In this document: in pieces, positions 33,207 to 39,086 of the stretch
Position numbering within the stretch: position 1 is the first letter of the stretch
How the letters are laid out: the number at the start of each line of letters is the position of its first letter
From: Flavobacteriaceae bacterium UBA3179
GTDB lineage: Bacteria; Bacteroidota; Bacteroidia; Flavobacteriales; Flavobacteriaceae
DNA length: 39,086 nucleotides
Assembly (NCBI GenBank): GCA_002364245.1
Contig: DEXR01000032.1
Coordinates: 1 to 39,086 of the forward strand
Reading direction: 5' to 3'
Notes under the pieces: model-generated
Database searches by the model: none
Seen by the model: only the letters and a program-made list of their open reading frames with translations
Told to the model about the DNA's origin: nothing
Position numbers and translations under genes: made by a program

Positions 33207-33299
33207 ACACTACTTATGTGTGTGTTTTTGTTATAAGCCTCAAGTATAGCAAAAACGAACTTAAAAACGGGTCTAAGCGGGGGCTGACCCGTTTTTTTT
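33207..33299 (+). ncRNA. Candidate small RNA 1 (two hairpins)
   Basis: A ~93-base transcript is predicted from a promoter and a strong terminator with no real ORF between them. After a 5' tail containing TACTTATGT (33211-33219) there is a 12-bp hairpin, GTTTTTGTTATA (33224-33235) pairing with TATAGCAAAAAC (33245-33256), with one G-U pair and a 9-base loop AGCCTCAAG. A short A-rich linker leads to the terminator: arms 33265-33273 and 33286-33294 (AAACGGGTC/GACCCGTTT) with a 12-base G-rich loop and eight T. The only AUG frame inside encodes six residues (MCVFLL). The layout repeats in the candidate at 33443-33530. I do not recognise a known RNA family. Confidence 0.6.
33265..33299 (+). terminator. 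Terminator of small RNA 1
   Basis: A perfect 9-bp stem AAACGGGTC/GACCCGTTT is followed by a T-run to 33299. No plus-strand gene precedes it (the sigma factor gene is on the other strand), which is the main argument that a short non-coding transcript ends here. Confidence 0.85.
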
Positions 33300-33364
33300 A
33301 TTTCACAAAACACCGATTTTTCACTACTCTATTTGTAGGAAATTGTAAATTATAAAAACAAAAT

Positions 33365-33374
33365 AATCGATTAA
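33365..33374. promoter_or_regulatory. Upstream box AATCGATTAA, copy 2
   Basis: Exact second copy of the box at 33130-33139, at nearly the same distance from the predicted start of small RNA 2 as copy 1 is from small RNA 1. Confidence 0.45.
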
Positions 33375-33406
33375 GTGTGTTAAAATAAAGATTAAATGCA
33401 TTTTTT

Positions 33407-33438
33407 TTTGGTGGATTTAAAAAAAGCATATATATTTG
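33407..33438 (+). promoter_or_regulatory. Promoter of small RNA 2
   Basis: TTTG (33407-33410), a 20-base spacer and TATATTTG (33431-33438) form a full match to the Bacteroidota promoter consensus. No plus-strand gene follows; the next gene is on the opposite strand. Confidence 0.65.
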
Positions 33439-33442
33439 AACC

Positions 33443-33530
33443 AAATAACTTACTTATGTAAATCACCATGTGCCCCAAATATGGTGATTAAAACTAAAAA
33501 AGAGCGGTTCCCCAACCGCTCTCTTTTTTT
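33443..33530 (+). ncRNA. Candidate small RNA 2 (two hairpins)
   Basis: A ~88-base transcript is predicted. The 5' tail holds TACTTATGT (33451-33459), shared with candidate 1. It is followed by a perfect 9-bp hairpin, AATCACCAT (33461-33469) with ATGGTGATT (33481-33489), and an 11-base loop GTGCCCCAAAT. After an A-rich linker comes the terminator stem AGAGCGGTT/AACCGCTCT with loop CCCC. The hairpin sequences differ completely from candidate 1 while the layout is the same. The AUG inside the shared 9-mer is followed at once by UAA. The terminator could also serve the ABC transporter operon on the other strand, but the promoter and first hairpin are then unexplained. Confidence 0.6.
33501..33530. 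terminator. Bidirectional terminator, small RNA 2 and ABC transporter operon
   Basis: The 9-bp stem AGAGCGGTT/AACCGCTCT with loop CCCC has CTTTTTTT after it on the plus strand and a T6 run after it on the minus strand, 16 bp past the ABC transporter stop codon. Confidence 0.88.
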
Positions 33531-33545
33531 ATACTACCTTTTATT

Positions 33546-35369
33546 TTACGCTAAAGACTGCATTTCAACCAAACTGTGATACACACCTTTTTTAGCTAAC
33601 AATTCAGTGTGCTTGCCTTGCTCTACAATTTTTCCTTTTGAAAGAACAACTATCTTATCGGCATTTTGAATGGTAGATAACCTATGTGCAATAACCACAG
33701 AAGTTCGGTTTTGCATCATTTTTTCCAGTGCATCTTGTACCAATCTTTCGCTTTCAGTATCTAGGGCAGAAGTGGCTTCATCTAGAATCATTATTGGTGG
33801 ATTTTTAAGTACAGCCCTAGCGATGCTCAATCGTTGCTTTTGACCACCACTTAATTTATTACCACTATCTCCAATATTGGTGTCTGTTCCTTTCGGTAAG
33901 TCTTTAACAAACTCCCAAGCGTTGGCTATTTTTAAAGCGTCTTCAATTTCTTCATTGGTAGCCGTTTCTTTAGCAACTAATAAATTTTCTTTAATAGTAT
34001 CGTTAAATAAGATAGAGTCCTGAGTAACTAGGCCTAACAAGCCGCGTAGTGACTTTTGTGAGATACTCTTTATATCTAAGCCGTCAATGGTGATAGCTCC
34101 TTTATTTACATCGTAAAAACGTGTCAATAAGTTGGCGATGGTGCTTTTTCCACTTCCACTTTGCCCTACCAGTGCGACAGTATGACCTTTTGGTACTGTC
34201 AACGAAAAGTCATGAAGCACATACTCGTCTTCATATTTAAAGGATATGTTTTGTATATCAATTTTATCGTTAAAACCTTCTTTTTCGGTTGCATTGGGAA
34301 GATCTTGAATGGTCGACTCGGTTTCTAAAATTTCAAGAACACGTTCAGCAGCGGCATTTCCTTTTTTAACACCGTAACTTGCTTTGCTTATTGCTTTTGC
34401 AGGGGTTAAAATTTGATAGGCAAGTCCCATATAAACGATAAATAATTCTGGTTGTAGGCTTTTTTCAACCAAGACCATATGTCCGCCATACCAAAGTATA
34501 ACAGCGATAACGACGATACCCAAAAACTCACTTGTTGGGGAAGCTAAGTTTTGTCTATTTACCAACGAGTTGGAATATTTATAAAACCGAGAGGTCGATG
34601 TGTTGAATTTTCTATTAAAAATGCCTTCCGCATTAAAACCCTTTATAATTTTTAACCCACCTAAAGTTTCTTCTAAAATAGATAGAAAATAACCTTGTTC
34701 TTTTTGTACGCGATCTGACTTCTTTTTTAAACTTTTTCCAATTCGTGAAATAATCAATCCTGAAATAGGAATAAATATGAAGACGAAAAGCGTAAGCTTA
34801 GCACTTATGAGTAGCATCGCTACAATGGCAAATAATATGGTAAGCGGTTCGCGAACAATTAATTCTAAAATCGATAAAAAGGAGTGTTGAATTTCTAAAA
34901 CATCACTGGTAATACGGGCAATGGTGTCACCTTTTCTTTTTTCAGAATAAAACGAAACAGGTAAGTCGACTGTCTTTTTGTACAAATCGTTTCTTAGGTC
35001 TTTTAAAACACCATTTCGCAAAAAGGTAATAAAGTACATTGCCAAATACCCAAAAAGGTTTTTTAACAAGAACATTCCTATTACTAAAATGACCATAAAA
35101 ATTAACACATCTTGCGTTCCCTCTTGAGCTTGTTGAGTTACAAAAAAGTTTAGGTATTCTTCAAAATAATCTTTGGCGTTAATAAGACCATCCCACTGAG
35201 GGGCTGTTTCCCTGCGTTTCGTATTGTCAAAAAGCACTGATAACATAGGGAATAGCGATACCATTGCCAATGTTCCAAACAAGGCATAAAATATATTTGA
35301 AATGATGTTCATCCAAGCATACCCTTTGTAAGGTTGTGCATACTTGAGTATTTTTTTAAAATATTTCAC
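33546..35369 (-). CDS. ABC exporter, MsbA-like (fused membrane and ATPase domains)
   Basis: This 607-residue half-transporter has an N-terminal six-helix exporter domain (about 1-340) and a C-terminal ATPase. Walker A is GQSGSGKST (about 395-403), the signature is KLSGGQKQRLSIARAVL (about 501-517), Walker B is IMILDEATSALD (about 522-533) and the H-loop is VIAHRLST. As a homodimer it would export a lipid or other hydrophobic substrate; MsbA-like lipid A flipping is a family guess. The start codon is GTG and overlaps the stop of the upstream phosphohexomutase gene (TAGTG), implying translational coupling. It is the last gene of the operon beginning at 38619. Confidence 0.94.
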   Translation of the reverse strand: MKYFKKILKYAQPYKGYAWMNIISNIFYALFGTLAMVSLFPMLSVLFDNTKRRETAPQWDGLINAKDYFEEYLNFFVTQQAQEGTQDVLIFMVILVIGMFLLKNLFGYLAMYFITFLRNGVLKDLRNDLYKKTVDLPVSFYSEKRKGDTIARITSDVLEIQHSFLSILELIVREPLTILFAIVAMLLISAKLTLFVFIFIPISGLIISRIGKSLKKKSDRVQKEQGYFLSILEETLGGLKIIKGFNAEGIFNRKFNTSTSRFYKYSNSLVNRQNLASPTSEFLGIVVIAVILWYGGHMVLVEKSLQPELFIVYMGLAYQILTPAKAISKASYGVKKGNAAAERVLEILETESTIQDLPNATEKEGFNDKIDIQNISFKYEDEYVLHDFSLTVPKGHTVALVGQSGSGKSTIANLLTRFYDVNKGAITIDGLDIKSISQKSLRGLLGLVTQDSILFNDTIKENLLVAKETATNEEIEDALKIANAWEFVKDLPKGTDTNIGDSGNKLSGGQKQRLSIARAVLKNPPIMILDEATSALDTESERLVQDALEKMMQNRTSVVIAHRLSTIQNADKIVVLSKGKIVEQGKHTELLAKKGVYHSLVEMQSLA

Positions 35370-37087
35370 TATTTAATTTTTAAGTGCGTACTGATCTTAT
35401 CGATCTTATTTTGAAGCGCTTCTAAAACATCATCACCTTTCGAAGTGGTATTCACACTCATATAGAACTTAATTTTAGGTTCTGTTCCACTAGGTCGCAT
35501 CGCAATTTTGCTACCGTCTTCAGTGTAATAAATCAAAACATTTGACTTCGGAATATCTAAGGTTTCTTTTGTTTTTGAAGGAAATGTTACAGCTTCCTGT
35601 TTTTGTAAGTCTTCAAAACGAATCACGTTACTTTCGGCTATTTCAGTAAAAGGATCTTCACGAAGTGTTTTCATCATTTCTGAAATTTCTTCGGCTCCCT
35701 TTTTTCCTTTTTTAACTAACGATACCAAATGTTCTCTATACGTTCCATATTCTTCATAAATGGATTGTAAATAATAAAACATACTGCTACCGTCGTCTTT
35801 TTTCTGAGCAGCAATTTCACAAGCGAGTAGGGTAGCGGTCACCGCATCTTTATCGCGTACAAAATCGCCCACCATAAAGCCGAAACTTTCTTCGCCACCA
35901 CCAATAAACTGAAGTTTTGGGAAGTCTTTTACCATTTTGGCAATCCACTTAAAACCAGTAAGACCTTCTTTGTAAATTACGTTATAACTTTCAGCCAATT
36001 TCTGCATCATGGGTGTAGAAACCACTGTTGAGGCGATAAATTGAGTTCCGTTCAGCTTTCCAGCTTGTTTGTTTTGTTCGAGTAAAAAATGAGTTTTTAA
36101 AACCATGGCTTGATTGCCGTTAAGTAACGTCATTTTTCCATTAGAATCTCGGACTGCAATTCCTAAACGGTCACAATCAGGGTCGGTGCCAATAACAATA
36201 TCTGCCCCTTGTTTTTCAGCAACATCAAGTGCCATTTTTAGAGCGGCCGGTTCTTCAGGGTTCGGCGATTGTACGGTCGGGAAGTCGCCATCAGGTTTTG
36301 CCTGCTCCTCTACAATGGTAACATTTTTATAACCAGCATCTTCCAAAACCCTTGGAATCATGGTAATTGATGTTCCGTGTAGCGAAGTAAAAACAATTTT
36401 TAAATTGTCTTTAGCTTTTTCTGAAGTATTAAAACTTCCGTTTTTGATAGACGCTTCAGCAAAAGCATCATCCACATCAGTATCTATCAGTTGAATTTTT
36501 TCTGAATTGGCTTCAAAATTAATATCAGAATATTCCAAAGAGTTTATTTCAGCAATAATTTCGCCATCTTGTGGCGGAACCAATTGTCCTCCATCTTCCC
36601 AATATACTTTGTAACCGTTATATTCCGGTGGGTTGTGAGATGCCGTTAAAACAATACCGCACTGGCAATTAAGATGCTTTACAGCAAACGAAAGCTCTGG
36701 TGTTGGGCGTAAATCTGAAAAGAGATACACTTCAATATCATTAGCTGAAAACACGTTGGCGACAACTTGTGCCAGTTCTTTACTATTATGACGGCAATCG
36801 TAGGCAATTGCAACTTTTATTGGTTGGTTGGGAAATTGCTCTTTTAAATAATTGGAAAGTCCTTGTGTGTTTTTTCCGAGGGTGTATTTGTTGATTCGGT
36901 TATCGCCAACTCCCATAATACCACGCATTCCGCCAGTACCAAAAGCCAGGTTTTTATAAAAACTGTCTTCCAGCCCTTCGGGGTCGTGGGCAATCATTTC
37001 TTTTATAGTGTGTTGTGTTTCATCGTCAAAAAAGGGGGTAAGCCATTTATTGACGCGTTCCAGTATAGTAGGGTCTACGTAAATCAT
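35369..37087 (-). CDS. Phosphoglucomutase/phosphomannomutase family protein
   Basis: This 572-residue enzyme would interconvert hexose 1- and 6-phosphates. The phosphoserine loop is LTASHNPPEYNGYK with S150. The metal-binding loop is GTDPDCDRLGIAV, the sugar-binding loop GGGEESFGF, and the phosphate-binding site MRPSGTEPKIKFY. N-terminal FGTGGMRGIMG is also typical. Length matches the larger phosphoglucomutase group (PGM2-like) rather than the ~450-residue ManB/GlmM group. It is followed without gap by the exporter and preceded by a glycosyltransferase, which fits supply of activated sugars for envelope glycans. Substrate preference (glucose, mannose or phosphoribose/deoxyribose) is not clear from the sequence. 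Confidence 0.94.
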   Translation of the reverse strand: MIYVDPTILERVNKWLTPFFDDETQHTIKEMIAHDPEGLEDSFYKNLAFGTGGMRGIMGVGDNRINKYTLGKNTQGLSNYLKEQFPNQPIKVAIAYDCRHNSKELAQVVANVFSANDIEVYLFSDLRPTPELSFAVKHLNCQCGIVLTASHNPPEYNGYKVYWEDGGQLVPPQDGEIIAEINSLEYSDINFEANSEKIQLIDTDVDDAFAEASIKNGSFNTSEKAKDNLKIVFTSLHGTSITMIPRVLEDAGYKNVTIVEEQAKPDGDFPTVQSPNPEEPAALKMALDVAEKQGADIVIGTDPDCDRLGIAVRDSNGKMTLLNGNQAMVLKTHFLLEQNKQAGKLNGTQFIASTVVSTPMMQKLAESYNVIYKEGLTGFKWIAKMVKDFPKLQFIGGGEESFGFMVGDFVRDKDAVTATLLACEIAAQKKDDGSSMFYYLQSIYEEYGTYREHLVSLVKKGKKGAEEISEMMKTLREDPFTEIAESNVIRFEDLQKQEAVTFPSKTKETLDIPKSNVLIYYTEDGSKIAMRPSGTEPKIKFYMSVNTTSKGDDVLEALQNKIDKISTHLKIK

Positions 37088-37127
37088 TCGTTACTATTAA
37101 AAGTGCAAAAATAAGGAAACCAATTCG

Positions 37128-38081
37128 TTATTCTTTAACGTTTCGGTGTTCTTTAATAATGTAGTTTTTTGAGTTCTTTTTACTACGTAAGATTAGTTCG
37201 CCTAAAAAACCAGCTAAAAAGAGTTGAGTCCCCAATATCATGGCAGTAAGGGCTAAGAAAAACTCTGGGCGTTCGGCTAAAAGTCGAGCTTGTTTGTGGA
37301 TAAATAACTTATCAATCCCTAAGTATAATGCAAAACAAAACCCAACAAAGAGCATAAAAGCTCCCCAAGCTCCAAAAAGATGCATTGGGCGTTTTCCGAA
37401 ACGGGATAAAAACGAAATGGTAATTAAATCTAAAAAGCCACGTACAAAGCGTTCGGCTCCAAATTTTGTGGTACCGTATTTTCTTGCTTGGTGTTGAACT
37501 TCTTTTTCACTTATCTTGTTAAACCCTGCGTTTTTTGCCAATACGGGGATGTATCTATGCATTTCGCCTGTAACTTCTATTGTCTTTACAACTTCGTTTC
37601 GGTATGCTTTTAAACCACAATTAAAGTCATGTAATTTTACTCCCGAAGTTTTCCTTGCGGCAAAATTAAAAATTTTGGAAGGCATATTTTTTGAAACAAC
37701 CGAGTCGTATCGTTTCTTTTTCCATCCAGAAACCAGATCGTAACCGTCATTGACTATCATATTGTACAATTCGGGGATTTCTTCTGGATCGTCTTGTAAA
37801 TCGGCATCCATGGTGATAACTACATCACCAATGGCGAGGGCAAAACCAGCATGTAAAGCCTGCGATTTCCCGAAGTTTTTTAAAAATCGAATTGCTTTTA
37901 TTTCTTTATGCTCCCTTGCAAGTTCGTCTATTATGTTCCATGAATTGTCCGTACTGCCATCGTCTATAAAAATGAGCTCGTATAAAAAGCCATTGGATTG
38001 CATAACATTTGCAATCCAATGGTATAATTCTTTTATGGATTCCTCCTCATTGAGAAGAGGGATGACAATGGATAAATTCAT
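37128..38081 (-). CDS. Membrane GT2 glycosyltransferase (DPM1/GtrB/ArnC-like)
   Basis: This 317-residue protein has an N-terminal GT-A domain: SIVIPLLNEEESIKELY near the start and the nucleotide/metal motif VITMDADLQDDPEEIPELY at about 90-108. Two membrane segments follow, at about 236-256 and 272-294. This arrangement is that of polyprenyl-phosphate glycosyltransferases such as GtrB and ArnC, which load a sugar onto a lipid carrier at the inner membrane. It begins 7 bp after the DUF4199 gene and ends 40 bp before the phosphohexomutase gene. A role in glycosylating lipids, polysaccharide or protein is possible; the sugar is unknown. Confidence 0.92.
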   Translation of the reverse strand: MNLSIVIPLLNEEESIKELYHWIANVMQSNGFLYELIFIDDGSTDNSWNIIDELAREHKEIKAIRFLKNFGKSQALHAGFALAIGDVVITMDADLQDDPEEIPELYNMIVNDGYDLVSGWKKKRYDSVVSKNMPSKIFNFAARKTSGVKLHDFNCGLKAYRNEVVKTIEVTGEMHRYIPVLAKNAGFNKISEKEVQHQARKYGTTKFGAERFVRGFLDLITISFLSRFGKRPMHLFGAWGAFMLFVGFCFALYLGIDKLFIHKQARLLAERPEFFLALTAMILGTQLFLAGFLGELILRSKKNSKNYIIKEHRNVKE

Positions 38082-38088
38082 GTAATCT

Positions 38089-38619
38089 TTATTCGTGTGT
38101 AGGTGGGTTTTGTTTCATAACTAACCCTGCTATTAATGAAATTATAAATCCGAAGAAAAGCGAAGCAATCAGCCCCATTGCAAACATAATCCAAGGGCTC
38201 ATAAACTTCTCGGTCATTCCCATGGCCATTTCCATTTGCTCCTCAGTCATATTAGGATTTTGCTCAACCATTTTTTCTCTAGTAATGTCTAGCATTTGAG
38301 GAATAAAGTCGGGTTCAATAACAGTAATAAACAAGTATGTGAAAATAGAACCGATTATTCCTGCGATTAACGAAATTAATAATCCTGTTTTAATGGCGTC
38401 TCCAAGCGTCATAAAGCCTCCACTGCCACTTTTAAAAGCTTTTAAGCCATAAATAATACAGATGGTCATAAATACAAAGTTCAATGCAGATTGCCACCAA
38501 GGCTGTTCTAAGTGCATTCCTATCACATATACAATAACAGAAACACCTATAGTTAATAGGGCCAAGATAAGGCCATAGTTAAGGCCTATTTTTTTAACAG
38601 AAGCTTTATTGTTTTCCAT
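38089..38619 (-). CDS. DUF4199 membrane protein
   Basis: This 176-residue protein has four predicted membrane segments (about 13-34, 45-62, 80-106 and 144-168) and matches the DUF4199 pattern of Bacteroidota: FMTLGDAIKTGLLISLIAGI and a charged, methionine-rich loop (ITREKMVEQNPNMTEEQMEM). I chose the ATG at 38619 (MENNKASVKK). An in-frame ATG at 38697 adds 26 residues, but it lies upstream of the -7 element at 38654-38661 and is unlikely to be transcribed. It heads the glycosyltransferase/mutase/exporter operon. DUF4199 genes often sit beside this type of glycosyltransferase in the phylum, as I recall; the function is unknown. Confidence 0.88.
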   Translation of the reverse strand: MENNKASVKKIGLNYGLILALLTIGVSVIVYVIGMHLEQPWWQSALNFVFMTICIIYGLKAFKSGSGGFMTLGDAIKTGLLISLIAGIIGSIFTYLFITVIEPDFIPQMLDITREKMVEQNPNMTEEQMEMAMGMTEKFMSPWIMFAMGLIASLFFGFIISLIAGLVMKQNPPTHE

Positions 38620-38653
38620 TTTTAAAGTTTTTTTGGTTTGTTTAGTTAGTAAA

Positions 38654-38661
38654 CAAAAGTA
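38654..38661 (-). promoter_or_regulatory. -7 promoter element of the DUF4199 operon
   Basis: The minus strand reads TACTTTTG, an exact TAnnTTTG match, 34 bp upstream of the chosen ATG. The -33 position has no TTG. It decides between the two possible starts of the gene. Confidence 0.5.
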
Positions 38662-38755
38662 GTAAATTGTTACGGTATATTTTTCTGAAATATACAATCT
38701 ATGTATTTTTGATAGAAAGTATAATTTTTTCTTTTCAAAAAAAGAGAATTTATTA

Positions 38756-38785
38756 TTGCTTGTTTATTAAAAATATTTAAATTTG
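38756..38785 (+). promoter_or_regulatory. Promoter of rpmE2
   Basis: TTG (38756-38758), a 19-base spacer and TAAATTTG (38778-38785) match the Bacteroidota -33/-7 consensus. The start codon follows 38 bp later, after a leader containing AAAAAGATAACAAG. Confidence 0.7.
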
Positions 38786-38823
38786 CATTCTCAAAATTGA
38801 GACCCTATTAAAAAGATAACAAG

Positions 38824-39086
38824 ATGAAAAAAGGTATCCATCCTGAAAATTATAGAGTAGTTGCTTTTAAAGACATGTCAAATGACGATGTGTTTTTAAC
38901 AAAATCTACTGCAGAGACAAAAGAGACGATTGAGGTTGACGGTGCAGAATACCCATTGGTAAAACTGGAAATATCTAGAACTTCTCATCCTTACTACACA
39001 GGTAAAGCTAAATTGCTTGATACTGCAGGACGTATTGATAAGTTTAAAAACAAATACGCAAAATTTAAAAAATCACCTAAAAAAGA
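38824..39086 (+). CDS. rpmE2: 50S ribosomal protein L31 type B (C-terminal end cut by window)
   Basis: The visible 87 codons start [19 protein letters not shown] and contain the L31 signature [20 protein letters not shown]. No cysteines are present, so this is the zinc-independent type B (YtjA-like) form and not the zinc-ribbon form. The length seen nearly equals the full family length; no stop codon is reached before the window edge. In many bacteria the type B form replaces the zinc form under zinc limitation, but most Bacteroidota keep only this form, so zinc regulation should not be assumed. A strong promoter lies just upstream. Confidence 0.96.
   Translation, partial: MKKGIHPENYRVVAFKDMSNDDVFLTKSTAETKETIEVDGAEYPLVKLEISRTSHPYYTGKAKLLDTAGRIDKFKNKYAKFKKSPKK

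Noticed and set aside
38620..38697. ATG at 38697 for the DUF4199 protein
   Set aside because: It lies upstream of the likely -7 element, and the extra 26 residues do not resemble the family; ATG at 38619 gives the usual start.

Overview
The window looks like a chromosomal segment from a marine-type member of the Flavobacteriaceae (Bacteroidota). It is AT-rich. Six predicted secreted proteins carry type IX secretion (T9SS) C-terminal sorting regions. Several intergenic spaces contain the Bacteroidota -7 promoter element TAnnTTTG. The gene set (large single-chain PurL, reg_prop sensor kinase, DUF4199, zinc-free L31) is typical of that family. I do not assign a genus. No tRNA, rRNA, CRISPR array, prophage or classical transposase was seen.

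Layout, left to right. (1) 1-6185: a beta-oxidation operon on the minus strand, read as MarR-type regulator, 3-hydroxyacyl-CoA dehydrogenase/enoyl-CoA hydratase fusion, thiolase, acyl-CoA dehydrogenase (cut by the window edge). Its promoter carries a 22-bp inverted repeat in the -33 region that looks like the MarR operator. Between thiolase and acyl-CoA dehydrogenase sits a 419-bp cassette: a lone four-helix-bundle (23S IVS/S23-type) gene enclosed by inverted repeats built from CAAGA-type heptamers. (2) 6324-13372: a minus-strand cluster of long-chain acyl-CoA synthetase, a periplasmic-propeller histidine kinase, a LuxR-type response regulator and a secreted leucine-rich-like T9SS protein. (3) 13374-19599: a secreted M14 carboxypeptidase with a strong terminator, and purL. 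(4) 19757-29060: a block of secreted proteins in which two endonuclease-I-family nucleases flank a tandem pair of ~970-residue T9SS paralogs. (5) 29069-31427: an RsmB-type rRNA methyltransferase divergent from a YCF48-like lipoprotein. (6) 31452-33035: an ECF sigma factor, putative anti-sigma protein and small secreted sensor-like protein. (7) 33036-33545: a gene-free 510 bp holding two apparent tandem small RNAs with duplicated promoter modules. (8) 33546-38661: a minus-strand operon of DUF4199 protein, GT2 glycosyltransferase, phosphohexomutase and MsbA-like ABC transporter. (9) 38756-39086: promoter and start of rpmE2.

The acyl-CoA synthetase would activate fatty acids that the left-hand operon oxidises, with the MarR protein as the likely local control. 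The two observations that best deserve follow-up are the heptamer-bounded IVS-type cassette (1602-2020) and the paired small RNAs (33130-33530), in which a 10-nt box, a promoter, a 5' 9-mer and a two-hairpin layout all recur at matching distances while the hairpin sequences differ.
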